From Perkinsus chesapeaki (Eukaryota > Perkinsozoa > Perkinsida > Perkinsidae): a stretch of 28,452 bases of DNA. The DNA lies in NCBI GenBank assembly GCA_013115145.1, contig JAAPAO010000472.1, positions 1-28,452 on the forward strand, in the 5' to 3' direction. Below, one piece after another: positions 8,551-19,270 of the stretch (positions are counted from its first letter, which is position 1; each line of letters begins with the position of its first letter). Below the pieces are notes generated by a model. The model did no database searches. It was not told where the DNA came from and worked only from the letters and a program-made list of their open reading frames with translations. A program made the translations under genes and the position numbers.

Positions 8551-11500
8551 TTAATCCTGATCTGCATTATGCCCTCCACCGCCACCCATAGCATTATACG
8601 CGGCATCAACAGCTTCCTTTGCCTGATCTTCGGCATTCTTAGATCTTTCCATAGCCTGTCCAGCAGTATCCTCAGCCTCAGATGCCTGCTTTACCGCCTT
8701 CTCAGCGATTCCTTTACTTTCGGCAGCAACATTCTTCGCTTTGTCCGCTAGGCCCTTGCTCTCCTCAGCGACGTGTTTTGCAGTATCCGCTCGCTTTAAT
8801 GCTTCCTCCGCAAATTTCCTATTTTCCTTAACTGTTTTTTCTGTATTATCGACCTTCACCTCAACTTTATTCAACTCGTCTCGCGTCTCAGCTAAGGTCT
8901 TCTTATTTTCCTCTGCAAATCCAATCGCTTTCTCTCCAACGCCCTTCGACTCGTCTGCCAATTGCCTAGCCTCTAGCGCCACTTCACCTGCCTTCTCAGC
9001 ATTCTTAGCAGCATCCTTTGACCTCTTATCAGCCTCTCCTGCTAGCTCCTTTGCCTCCACAACTTGTCGCTGTACCTCGGCAGCGACAAGCTGGCTTTCA
9101 CTAGACTTTTCATCAGCTGCTTTTGACAGTTCTTTGGCCTCCTTCGCCACCTCCTTGGCTTCCTTGCTCTCCTTTATAGCTTTCACTGCTCCCTCCTTTG
9201 CCTCGTTTGCTACAGCTTTCGCTTCTTCTGCGATTCCCTTGGCCTCTGTAGTAGATTTCAATACATTCTCAACCATCGGTATAACATCTTCTTCCATATC
9301 TTTACTAATCTTCTCTTGCGTGTCATGATTCTTCCCTATTGTGACCTACCATTGATGAAGGTCCCCCTCCAGCCCACTGAAGCTTGTTTTTTCACGTACC
9401 TTCATTTCCGTCTGACTGTCCGTCATTTTTGTCAACTCCGTTTGAATACCATCAATTGTTTTATTAATACTATCTACTCGTTCTTTAACCTACAACCAAA
9501 TCCTCCCTTATCCCCATAGCCCACCCCACCCCCCCGCCTACCGTATTAGCAACCTTGGTAGCAAAGCCGTTCTTAGTCAATTCCAATTCCCTACGAATGC
9601 TCTCTTGAAATACTTTTGTAGTGTCCTGGATATCTGCCACGTTCCTCGACAGCTGAGCATATCTAACATTATAGATACTATTAACAACAACGAAGCATCT
9701 GAGGCCATTTACTTCTCCTCTGCAGCCATGGCCATCCTTTCTCTATCTGCCACATGGGATGCTGAAAGTGCCGCTGACATATCATCTGTTAGAGGATATA
9801 CAACCATGCTGCTGCTGCTGGTGATTCAATGGTACTAAGATCCTTCCGTAACCGTTGCAATTCCTCCCTCGTTATATTATGCTTCTGCTTCAAGTCGACC
9901 GTGCGATCTTCTAGAAGTTTCTGAATTCACAAGTGAGTAGTAGTAAAAGTGTACTTCATGTTCAAAGAGCTAATCCTCGCCACTATAATCCTCCAAATAG
10001 CAGGATATATCCTGGCGATAGCAGAGACCATTAAACACTATCTGCTAGCTACAGAAAAGTTCATCGAGGGCACCGGGAGCTGCTGCTGCTGCTGGGAGGC
10101 ATGCTCGTTGTGTTGCTCGTAGTGTTCAGCAGCGCGCTTACGTAAAGATGAAATAGAACAAAAGCGTTTAGAGTTAGGATATGGGAGTAGAGAACTAGCA
10201 TTACGTAAAGGTGCAAAGTTTAACATATAAAGAACTCCCATAATGCTTGACAATGCATCATCAACATCATTATTATCATCATAACTCACCTTAAATTGTA
10301 CAACGGTTTCATTTAACTTTCGACTTTGTCTACTTGACTCGTCAGCTACTACTGCATCGCATGCTTCACGAGTGTTATCAATATCATCCTAATTATTATT
10401 AATAAACTACTGCTGCTGCTGCTGCTGCTGCTGATGTGATCATTATTTACCTGTAACCTCTTCACATATGCATCCACATCACTCTGCACCCCATCCACTT
10501 TATCATTCACCAACTGTTCGATATCCTTCACGGTTCTCTACACCATGAATCACATCCAATACTTCTATAATTTCTAACCTTCAGATCTTCCGTAACCTTT
10601 TCGAGCTTCTCTGTTAACTTTCTAGTAGACGCACTGAGTCCTTCATCAAGCTTGTTCATCCTGCCAGCCAGCTCACCTTCTATTAACTGCATTGAAGCCT
10701 GAATGGACTCATGTCATTCCTTATATATAGAAATGCGATTTACTTTCATATCAGCCGATCGTTTCTCCATTCCTCTATTAATCCTTCGTTCTCGTTCATC
10801 TACATCCTTTTTTATTTCCTCCACAGCAATTGCCATCACCTTCACGTCTGCCCCCACCGAATGTATGGCCATCACCCCACAGCACCAGCTTACCCTTTTG
10901 CATCTTTTCTGCACCCTTCTCAAGATGTTTCGACAAATCTTCGACATCCTCCCGAGTTCTAGCATCCAGTGATGATATCAAATTACGTAGCTGACCGTCA
11001 ATGACCGCGCATCTGTAAGATTCCTCTTATCGAATAATTTCCAAGGCTGCTCCTCACTTGTCAGATATTTCCCTTTTGCTTTCTTCTATTTTCATCTCAT
11101 ATCTTTCAGCCTCTGCAGCACTCTCAGCTGATAGCCGCGCTACCTTCATATTCATATCCTGATAATCAATAACACTTAATGCCATTCAATGCCAGCTAAG
11201 AATGAGCTCTAGGAGTAATCCCGCTACTCTGAATTTTCCTACCCCAGGCCCTCAGAAACAAGGATTTGTCAAGGTCAACCACGTGAGGGGGATATTCCGA
11301 CAACAACAACAACAACAACAACAACAACTGTCTTACATGTGAAGTTGATGATACCACTTTACCAAGACCACCAATGGATCTCTCGATACTCTCTATTCCA
11401 GATGATATCTTAGTCGCCGCTACCATGATCTACATACAATATAATATACACCGCCATAATGAGCATAGTCAAGTAAGGTTGAGATCAAACTGCTGCCCTT

Positions 11501-14500
11501 TGTATACTGTATCGCTGCAACACTAGTATGCCATATCACCATCATCTTACTTGCGCCTGAACTTTCTCATCTACTTCATGTATCTTACCATCAGCTTCAA
11601 TCTTCTGTGAATCAACACGTAGAGCCACTTCTTCTATCAACCTAACCGAATCCTAACCTTCCCACCTCCTCCTTCTCATTGCCCTCCTTACTTCCTTGTA
11701 GCTTCATCCCTAACTCTCGTTCGTTCCAATATTCCGTCCTTTGTAGCATCTAAACGTCTTCTTTGTTGAGCCTCTGCATCCTGCATAGCTTTCATCGCTC
11801 TATCAATACTATCTATCAATGATCGGTTACCACCTGCCATTCGACCTCATCAACCTCATATAACCACCCAGCCCACTTTTAACAACTTCCTGAGTTGCTC
11901 GTAGGGCCGCCTTAGTATCATCCATGTCAGCCTCTACTTGCCTCGAAGACACCTGTTGGCCTTGTCGCAGATCTTTCTCCATAATACCGATCTTATCGTA
12001 TAAGTCCGTCACTATTTTCTGTATCTAAAAGCTCTCCTCCAAATCCCTTCTAATATTCCCTTCACCTTCATAACAGAATCTTTGTCCTTTTTCAGCCATC
12101 GTTTGTGAAGCTCATCCGTTCGTTCTTCCACTAGATTGACTGTCCTCATCTTCTCAACCTCAACAAGATGCTCACAAGAGTCCACAATACGTTTCTCGCT
12201 CGCCATCATCATTTCACCAATCTAAACATCTCTCTTTCTATCGATCCAGCTTACCCATTCCCACCTCCTCTGTCGAAGAGTCGATATTAATTTTAGCCGT
12301 CTTGTTGAGTGCAATTCGTATACCTTCGAGTTCTCTGCTCAATTCCTTTGATTCTCGAGTGATTCTATCTTTCAACTTCCTCTCTGTCGCCTCCACTCGA
12401 CCTGTCATAAAGTTATATATACAACAGGAGTTGTCCAATATCTAGTATCAACAGTGAGTGGTAAAGCCCTCTTCCCTATTCGCCGGCCGTTTGGATTGTC
12501 ATAATAATAATAAAGTCACTACGTTGTTGGATATTATAAAGTATTGGTATATTATATCTGTCAGAATGCATGGCACTTTCTATTAGTTTAAACGAAGAGA
12601 ACAACGATGGATGAAAATGTCGACGAAACTTTTCAACTTAAGTTTATAAATTAACAACATTCACCGACTCAAGAATGTAAAGTTGACTGAGCTACCGGCT
12701 CAGTACCCGGCGAATACTATTTATGCATCATCGCGTATCCATTTCACCACAATGATGACGATGACTATGGATGGTTGCGAGATAGATACCAACTCGCCGC
12801 CTTCTTACTTTCAAACTTCTTCCTCCTCTCTTCTCCATCCGTTGTCAACTCTTCCAGTCTTCTTCTTAATTCATCATCGCGTTGCCCAAGTTCATTAGCC
12901 ACATACTGCCGATTCTGCCGATAATCCCATCATCCTCCCCGCGTCCAACGACCATCGCTTACCTCTCGTTTATATCGAACCAACACCTCAGCCATTCCAT
13001 TCTCGCTCAGTTTCACTTCCTCCCTGATCTTCATTTCCATCACACTTTTATCGTCCCTCAGTGCCTTCCGTATCTTCCTGCATTCCTCCGCTAAATCTGC
13101 CAACCTATCTTCATTGTGTCGCTGCTTCTCCTCGTATCTATGTCCCTGTTTGTCCTTTATTTCCCATAACCCCCCTCCCACCGTTTTGCCTCAGTCTCAG
13201 CTGCTGTCGCCGACCTTGTCGATATTTCTGATTGCATTGCCTCTAATCTTGTTACTTCATTTGTAAGTAGTTCCCTTATTTGCCCATTATTAGATACCAT
13301 AGACGAGGACACTTCATCAACTTCCTACAGTAACAACAACAGTTCCAACAGTAGAGCTCAAAGACGAATATCACCAACAGCGGTCAGGTGGGGACGATGA
13401 AGATAAATATGAGTAAATTTCACTGGAGCTAGTATTTTTGTGGCTAGTTGAGAATTCCATCAAGTTGGCAAAGATGCATTGGATGTTCCTTCAACTTCCT
13501 ACTCCTACTACTTCACGAATCTTCTGATATAACTGATCCAAGTCCTCTTTGCCTTCCATAGCCATATCTGTTATCCTCTCTGTTAGCCCTTGTATCCTAT
13601 CATTGAATGTGTCTCGATATCCAGTAATAGACAAGTTAACTTTATTCAGCTCATCATCAATGTATCTAATCACATCTAGTTCCATCCAGTTCACTTTCCT
13701 AGTACTAGCGGGAAGTTAAACAATAACAAAACAAAAAGATCCTATTCAGTTGAATAACAGTCGCTTCCAGATTGTTAAGTCCGATGCTGCTGCTGCTGCT
13801 GATGTTGCTCTTGTTTACCTGGTTAACCTGTCAGACCGATCAGCATCATCAGTTGCCCTCCTTTGCATCTTCTTCTTAAAAGTGTCCATTTGTTTCTGCA
13901 TCTCTTGGTAATTATTTAACTAATAATAAATATGAACTAGGTATAAACAGGGTTGTCATGAACCCTCCTTACCATGGACGTGTTAACTGCTTTAATGTTA
14001 TCTCTTAATAACACAGCTAACCTTCGAGACTCCTCTGCTCGAAGTGATGCCTCACTCGTCAATGCCTCCCTCAAAGCTTCCTGTGCTCCTGAGACCTCCT
14101 TCCGTAAAGATTTTAATGAATCGACCATGCCAACCTGAAAGACGAGGGAAAATCGGTATGAAAGTACCACGCACCTCAAATGAGCCCATTTTCTCCAATA
14201 AATCATTCTTTAAACTCTTCGCTTGATCCACATTAAAGCTCTTACCGTATGTCTCGGCCATACCTCTCGATAACGCCTATAGATCCACTAAGAAAAAGCT
14301 ACTCAGTAGTTGGTGCGGTCTCACCTCAAGCTGTTGAAGAGCTTGTGCTGCCGACCTCATTGCCGTTTTAGCATTGCTACTTGTTGTATTTGATTGTTCC
14401 TTGAGAAAAGTACGGTATGAGAACAATCCACAATACCCAACTCACTCTCAATATATCAATAGTTTTCCTAGTATTATTCGTCTCAGTTGTTAACCTATCT

Positions 14501-16525
14501 TCAAGTGCTACAATAACCGCCTCTCCACGATGTTCTTCCTCGGACACCAAACTGCGTATCAAACTCACGAGATCATCGTGGGTGGATCGCAAAGCCTGAC
14601 GACGACATTGTCGCACTCTATTGGCTGCTGCTGCTGCTGCTGCTGTTATCCCACCTCTTCCCTATCCCGCGTGGATTGTGCAATTGCTGTCTCCTTTGCT
14701 CTATTAATACTTTCATCGATCTCAGTCCTATTGGATGATATCTAAACCATATCAACAATGATAACCACAGTAATCGAGATCGTCGTGAATCGCTATAAAA
14801 CGAATACTTTACCAATACTCTACACAAGACCACCCTAGCTCATTTTAAGGTGTAATAAGACGACACGTATAGGTTTAATAAACTATCAAGTACATATATT
14901 AATAAGACACCACGAAATACTCCACCAATCGATTGCCCATTGCATCAGCATCAGTATACTGCGTCCCTCACCAAAGCTATAAGCTCATCACATCTTCTAG
15001 AAGTCTGTAAAAAGCAGGTCTCCTTAACAGCAGCCATCTGCCTTGTTATTAAACTCATCACCGCAGCACTACCGCCGTCGGTTGGTTGCTGAGCGCTCCT
15101 TATCTTTGGTGATGTCCCATCTAAACAGGATATTCATTTCCTTTTCAACAACTACTCCCCAGATTCACCTTCATCATCCCTCTCAGCAATGTTATCTATT
15201 TTCCCACCTACCCCCATCAAACCAACATTAAGTCTGTTAACCTGCTCCCGTATAGATGAAATCTCCTCCCGTAGTTCATCCGAAATCGATGTGAATGTAC
15301 CTAAGACCATAAAGTTGCCTCCATCTATCTATCGCTCCTTACTTTGTGCAATACTATATTGCCTGACCCCCTCTATATTATTCCTCACTTCTTCATTTTC
15401 CGCCTCAACAGTTGCTAACCGTGCTCTTAGATCTACTTGTGATTTACTAGCTCCTCGTAATTGTCGTGCTAGTATTGTATACTCATGTCGAGTCTGTTCA
15501 TGTACCTTAATTAAAAACCCACAATACGCCGCAGCCGCAGCCGCAGCAGCAGCAGCCCTTGGATAGGGCCGGTTGCGGTTGTAGGTTATATATACAACAA
15601 AAGTGTGCATCATATTCTCAGCAAAAAAAGGTTGTATAATATTAATCCACCTCCCAGCAGCCCTGCTGCTGCTGAGGATATCCTATACATGATGATAGAG
15701 GATGAAGGTGTGAAGGAGGAGGAGGAAACTTGAATGTAAATAGACAAGTAATAGCTTACAATATTAAATTCGAGGACATGCTTCAGAAATTAAGGCTCGA
15801 AAGAATATAGGTATTTTCATACAATAAGAATCACAACTCGTGAGTCGGTGAACTACAGCCTAGAAGCATGTGAATGATGGCTACCAATATTAATAATAGA
15901 TAAACTTTGTACTAGGCAGCAGAGTGGCCTCCTACATGACAAACATACATTATTATTTTAAATATTTATAACTGATAAGATATAAAACAAAGTAAGTCGT
16001 CGAACGTCTTTCTAACTCTGCATGATATATACGATATTATTCTTCTCACCAATGCAAGTTGACTTTGTAATTTCCTCAATAATTGTCCATCAACTTCATT
16101 CTGTGAGTCTACTCTAATCCCCACAGCTTCCAATCTATCTTCTTGTTTATCAAGTCTTTCCATCAGATGCGCCATCTACCACCACTCTACAGTCATAAGA
16201 GGCCTCTTCAAACTGACCTGTCTCTCTAAAGCTGCTGTTATTGCGCTATTATTATTATCACGATTATCAACCAAGGCTTGGTGATCAACCCTATGAGGTT
16301 GATAATATCGCCTATGGGAATGATAGCCGCCATTAGCAACCTAACCCTAATATCCAAACACATCTATAACAGCACTTGACAAACCTCTGGGACAGATCCT
16401 TCTGGTGACTTTGGTGATAGGCCATCACCAAGGTCAATGGCTACATGACGGCTTGGTAAGCCTGCTGCTATTGATGATGGTCTAATAGTTGGTAAATGAC
16501 GATGATGATGGGATGATGATGACAT
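8551..16525 (-). CDS. Giant coiled-coil protein, about 30 small exons (one gene, or two in tandem)
   Basis: I do not recognise the family. The first exon (ATG 16525) reads MSSSSHHHRHLPTIRPSS and ends at GSVPE; exons RYYQPHRVDHQ...LERQ and MAHLMERLDKQEDRLEAVG follow through 73- and 42-bp introns. Then many exons of 30-60 codons, mostly phase 0, each encode charged heptad-like helix, for example DDIDNTREACDAVVADESS, KLLEDRTVDLKQKHN, LSRNVADIQDTTKVF and VKERVDSINKTIDGIQ. The last exon (8551-9297) is 248 codons of Ala/Lys/Glu-rich coiled coil (EAKEVAKEAKELS) with a Gly-rich tail. There are no membrane segments, so a cytoskeletal or scaffold rod is the plain inference. Introns run about 42-90 bp with outliers and repeatedly hold CAG or TTG tracts. 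At about 12440-12780 I find no coiled-coil exon, so a gene boundary may lie there. Confidence 0.65.
9921..10289 (+). other. Long (369-bp) intron of the coiled-coil gene with a possible nested opposite-strand gene
   Basis: On the minus strand the exons VVQFK and KLLEDRT flank this interval in phase 0 with GT-AG ends, far longer than the usual introns. On the plus strand, ATG 9958 opens MFKELILATIILQIAGYI, a hydrophobic helix, and the same frame later gives RKDEIEQKRLELGYGSRE and LALRKGAKFNI with TAA at 10228-10230. A TAG near 10120 and a (CTG)5 tract interrupt the frame, and I find no clean intron that removes the stop. The alternative is an extra minus-strand exon (RAAEHYEQHNEHASQQQQQ). Confidence 0.3.
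10410..10433. repeat. (CTG)8 tract in an intron of the coiled-coil gene
   Basis: Read as (CAG)8 on the gene strand, inside the 60-70 bp intron between VDAYVKRLQ and DDIDNTREACD. Confidence 0.9.
11301..11328. repeat. (CAA)n tract in an intron of the coiled-coil gene
   Basis: Read as (TTG)9 on the gene strand, just after GTAAGACAG at the 5' splice site following SSTSHV. Confidence 0.85.
14623..14646. repeat. (CTG)n tract, probable intron of the coiled-coil gene
   Basis: Seven to eight CTG units (CAG on the gene strand). Similar short tracts lie at about 9810, 10080, 13785 and 15660, and a GCA/GCC mixture at 15529-15558. Confidence 0.8.
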
Positions 16526-16700
16526 ATACACACAATAAACTGAAAGCTGTTAATAAAAGGACACCACATACGTAGGTATTCGTGAAATTAGGCAAAATAG
16601 GGATTACCGGGGAAAACAAAGAAAAATTGAAACCTGAAATAGCCACCAGTTGCGGGGAAGCTATTCCAAGAAATAGTTATCGGTGTCACCGTGGAAGTAT

Positions 16701-17046
16701 TCATTTAAAAGCTGCCTCATCCGACCATTCTACTAGTAGATTACCATAATTATATTCTATTGCCTCATCCGACCATTCTACTAGTAGATTACCATAATTA
16801 TATTCCATTGCCTCATCCGACCATTCTACTAGTGANNNNNNNNNNNNNNNNNNNNNNNNNNNNNNNNNNNNNNNNNNNNNNNNNNNNNNNNNNNNNNNNN
16901 NNNNNNNNNNNNNNNNNNNNNNNNNNNNNNCCATAATTATATTCCATTGCCTCATCCGACCATTCTACTAGTAGATTACCATAATTATATTCAATTGCCT
17001 CATCGACACTTGTATACATCCCCAAAGTGTTATTATTAATTGACAA
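16701..17046 (-). CDS. Short ORF encoding a 16-residue tandem-repeat protein, interrupted by an assembly gap
   Basis: ATG at 17046 opens MSINNNTLGMYTSVDEA, then repeats of the 16-residue unit VEWSDEAxEYNYGNLL (x = I or M). It ends DEAAFK and a stop at 16701-16703. The repeat DNA is a 48-bp tandem array. The unit is a multiple of three, has no stop in this frame and varies at a silent or conservative site (ATA/ATG), which favours coding. It sits alone between the coiled-coil and Lifeguard genes on the same strand. No family is recognised; the unit is acidic and aromatic-rich. The reading frame cannot be joined across the 95 Ns as given. Confidence 0.45.
16714..17004. repeat. 48-bp tandem repeat with 95-N gap
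   Basis: The word GCCTCAT starts at 16714, 16762, 16810, 16949 and 16997, giving a 48-bp period on each side of Ns at 16836-16930. The distance across the gap (139) is 5 short of three periods, so the N count is not the true length; 52, 100 or 148 bases would keep register. Confidence 0.92.
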
Positions 17047-17127
17047 AATCGACTAATGATAACAAACAGAGTGAACTGAGTATTCAACAACAACAATAAT
17101 AACAATATCGTAATGTATCATTAACTA

Positions 17128-18964
17128 TCATCGTGCTGCCCCAACTATCGTTAGAACAAATAAGAATAAGTTTATTATATCCATATATAACATTAATGCT
17201 CCGGCAATATATTGATCAACACCCAGTTGAGCTCGTCTATTCTTACCACCAACAATCATTTGAGTGTCAATAACGAGATACATAGAGAAGACCAATGCCC
17301 CTATTGAACCGTATACGATTTGAAGATATCTGTTATACGGCAGGAATATCATTACAAGTCCCATAAAAACCAACACCATCAACAACACCAAAACAAATGG
17401 TTGATAGCCGGTAAAATCAGTCTTAATGAACCAAGCAAATGCAGTTAAAACGAATACTGCAGCAGCCGTGGAGCCAGCTGCTATAACTACTGCCTCTGTG
17501 TCATAGTATACACATATAAAACCAATCATCAGGCCCATGGATGCAGTGAAGATAAATAATAGAATATAATTTATTGGAACCTAAAAAGATACATTAAATA
17601 GTTTAATGCTTTGTTATATAAAAAATGAACACCTACTACACTTCTTGACATCAGAAAACGTTGTTATTATCAGGATTGGTGAAGTGTGAATTTACCAAAT
17701 TATAATACAAAGAGTATTATGTATACACATACAACTACATATTTATACAAAGTACATATTTATTAATAAGATTATCCTACTTAGTTTTGTAGTGGTGCCG
17801 AAGCTGTGTAAATATGTTGTAGGATTCTCTATCACTAGTTCACCGAACAATTGCGACTGTTGTTACCAAGGCTTAATGGCTTTTACTCAATAATTCAACT
17901 CACAACAATACTCTACCGTAATTTTGTGGCGCGTGGTAATGAGTATTGAAGCCTGTTTCCGCGGAAATGTGCACACACTAGTACCGCATATGTGTTAGGA
18001 CGATAAGGACTACTAGTCGGCCACAGTTCGAGTCATCATATCACCATTTTGGCGATCCCTAATATAACTACATCCCAGTCGTAATAATAAAATGTCCTAA
18101 CATATCCTATATCTAATAACATATGCCTTCTCTATTCTCCGTATTACCATTTGACTTGCCTTTGGTACACAGACCAATACTATTAATGTTGTAAACATAA
18201 CCGCCATACTTAACCACATTACCCATACATAGTCGTTAACAAACTCCAAGGCCCAATCATCTTTACCATATACAAAAGGGAAGGCTATCATTGTAGTTAC
18301 AACTAGCTGAGCACAAAGGATACCATATACCTGATTAAAGCAACACCATTTAACTTCGATAAGGTTTTTGTGGACCGAACAGGCATTCCTAGAGCCAGCG
18401 AGATGATGAGCGGAGTCTAGCTACTCTATATGACAAACCGGAAGGTCCAATTCCAAGGCAAATTTGGTATTATAGATGACAGCAGCGTCTTAGACTTCTG
18501 ATTACCTTTTTTATAAAATTATTTCTAACGTTCTTGTCCGTATCAGGTCCAAACTCTATTATCTGCACCTCCGCAGCTCCTATATAGGTCTGTGGTGGAG
18601 GGGGACTCTGCGAGTAACCATAATCATTTTGATATCCATACCTAAACATATTATTACCCTATAAATTTCGGACCCCCTTTAATAACCTATATTCAGTGTA
18701 AAGAGTAAGCCCTTTTCTAGAGTAATGTCCACTAATGACTATAGGTCCCAAGCGAATGTTGTAGAACTAATTTAAATATAAATTGTTATGTACACTAGCT
18801 AAACCAGATTTGTTAAAGTGGCTTCTGAATTCATACCGATTTCCCCGATAATATTACGTTGCCTGTTGTGCCGGTTGTTGAGGATAATAATATGACGTAT
18901 TATATGGATCCTGTTGTTTACCAATAACAACACCTTGTACAATGGGAGGAGGATTAGATGACAT
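17128..18964 (-). CDS. Lifeguard/TMBIM-family membrane protein (Bax-inhibitor-1 superfamily)
   Basis: Multi-pass membrane protein of ER, Golgi or endolysosome, whose relatives modulate calcium leak and cell death. ATG 18964 opens a Pro/Tyr-rich cytosolic tail (MSSNPPPIVQGVVIGKQQ ... YYYPQQPAQQ; then YGYSQSPPPPQTY). A basic NNFIKK leads into helix 1 (VYGILCAQLVVTTMIAFPFV) and helix 2 (YVWVMWLSMAVMFTTLIV). After a 567-bp intron the final exon holds the other helices, from VPINYILLFIFTASMG, with MYLVIDTQMIVGG and YMDIINLFLFVLTIVG, the conserved acidic residues of the pore/pH-sensor region. Stop is TGA at 17128-17130. A Pro/Tyr/Gly-rich tail is typical of Lifeguard proteins. Divergent from the NOL6 gene. 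Confidence 0.9.
17581..18147 (-). other. 567-bp intron of the Lifeguard gene
   Basis: Flanked by PKASQM and VPINYIL, both phase 0, GT-AG. It is about ten times the usual length. It holds TAATTTTGTGGCGCG at 17919-17933 (plus strand) and a short plus ORF (MSIEACFRGNVHTLVPHMC) at about 17939-17998. No gene family is visible inside. Confidence 0.6.
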
Positions 18965-19062
18965 TATAACGCTTAGGTACAGTTCAATCGGACAACAGCA
19001 GCAACAACAACAACGCGTCACAGACCAACAGCTCGAGATTCCAAGCCACACATTTCTTCTTG

Positions 19063-19085
19063 CTGAAGGCTCAGGTTCGATCCCG
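19063..19085 (+). repeat. Isolated B-box-like sequence upstream of the Lifeguard gene
   Basis: GGTTCGATCCCGGG occurs about 110 bp upstream of the Lifeguard ATG, in the spacer between the two divergent genes. It may belong to a 5'-UTR intron. No A box is evident. Confidence 0.35.
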
Positions 19086-19270
19086 GGTAGTGACATTTTT
19101 CCGATCAAAAATAATCCGAAGTCACCTTCATATGGGGTACTATCACAGGGTCATCCTGTTGTAATTGATGTTTGTATAGGTCACTGTTACTGGTCTTAAT
19201 TCCACCTTATACGACACATAACCGTATAATTGACTAACATTGTTTATTCCTATTTATAGTTGTTGTTAAC

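Noticed and set aside
8741-9328. 195-codon plus ORF opposite the last coiled-coil exon
   Set aside because: It is the antisense shadow of an Ala/Lys/Glu-rich exon, rich in Ser/Ala/Phe as expected from that.
16714-17004. CRISPR-like array
   Set aside because: The 48-bp units are contiguous with no unique spacers, in a eukaryotic setting.
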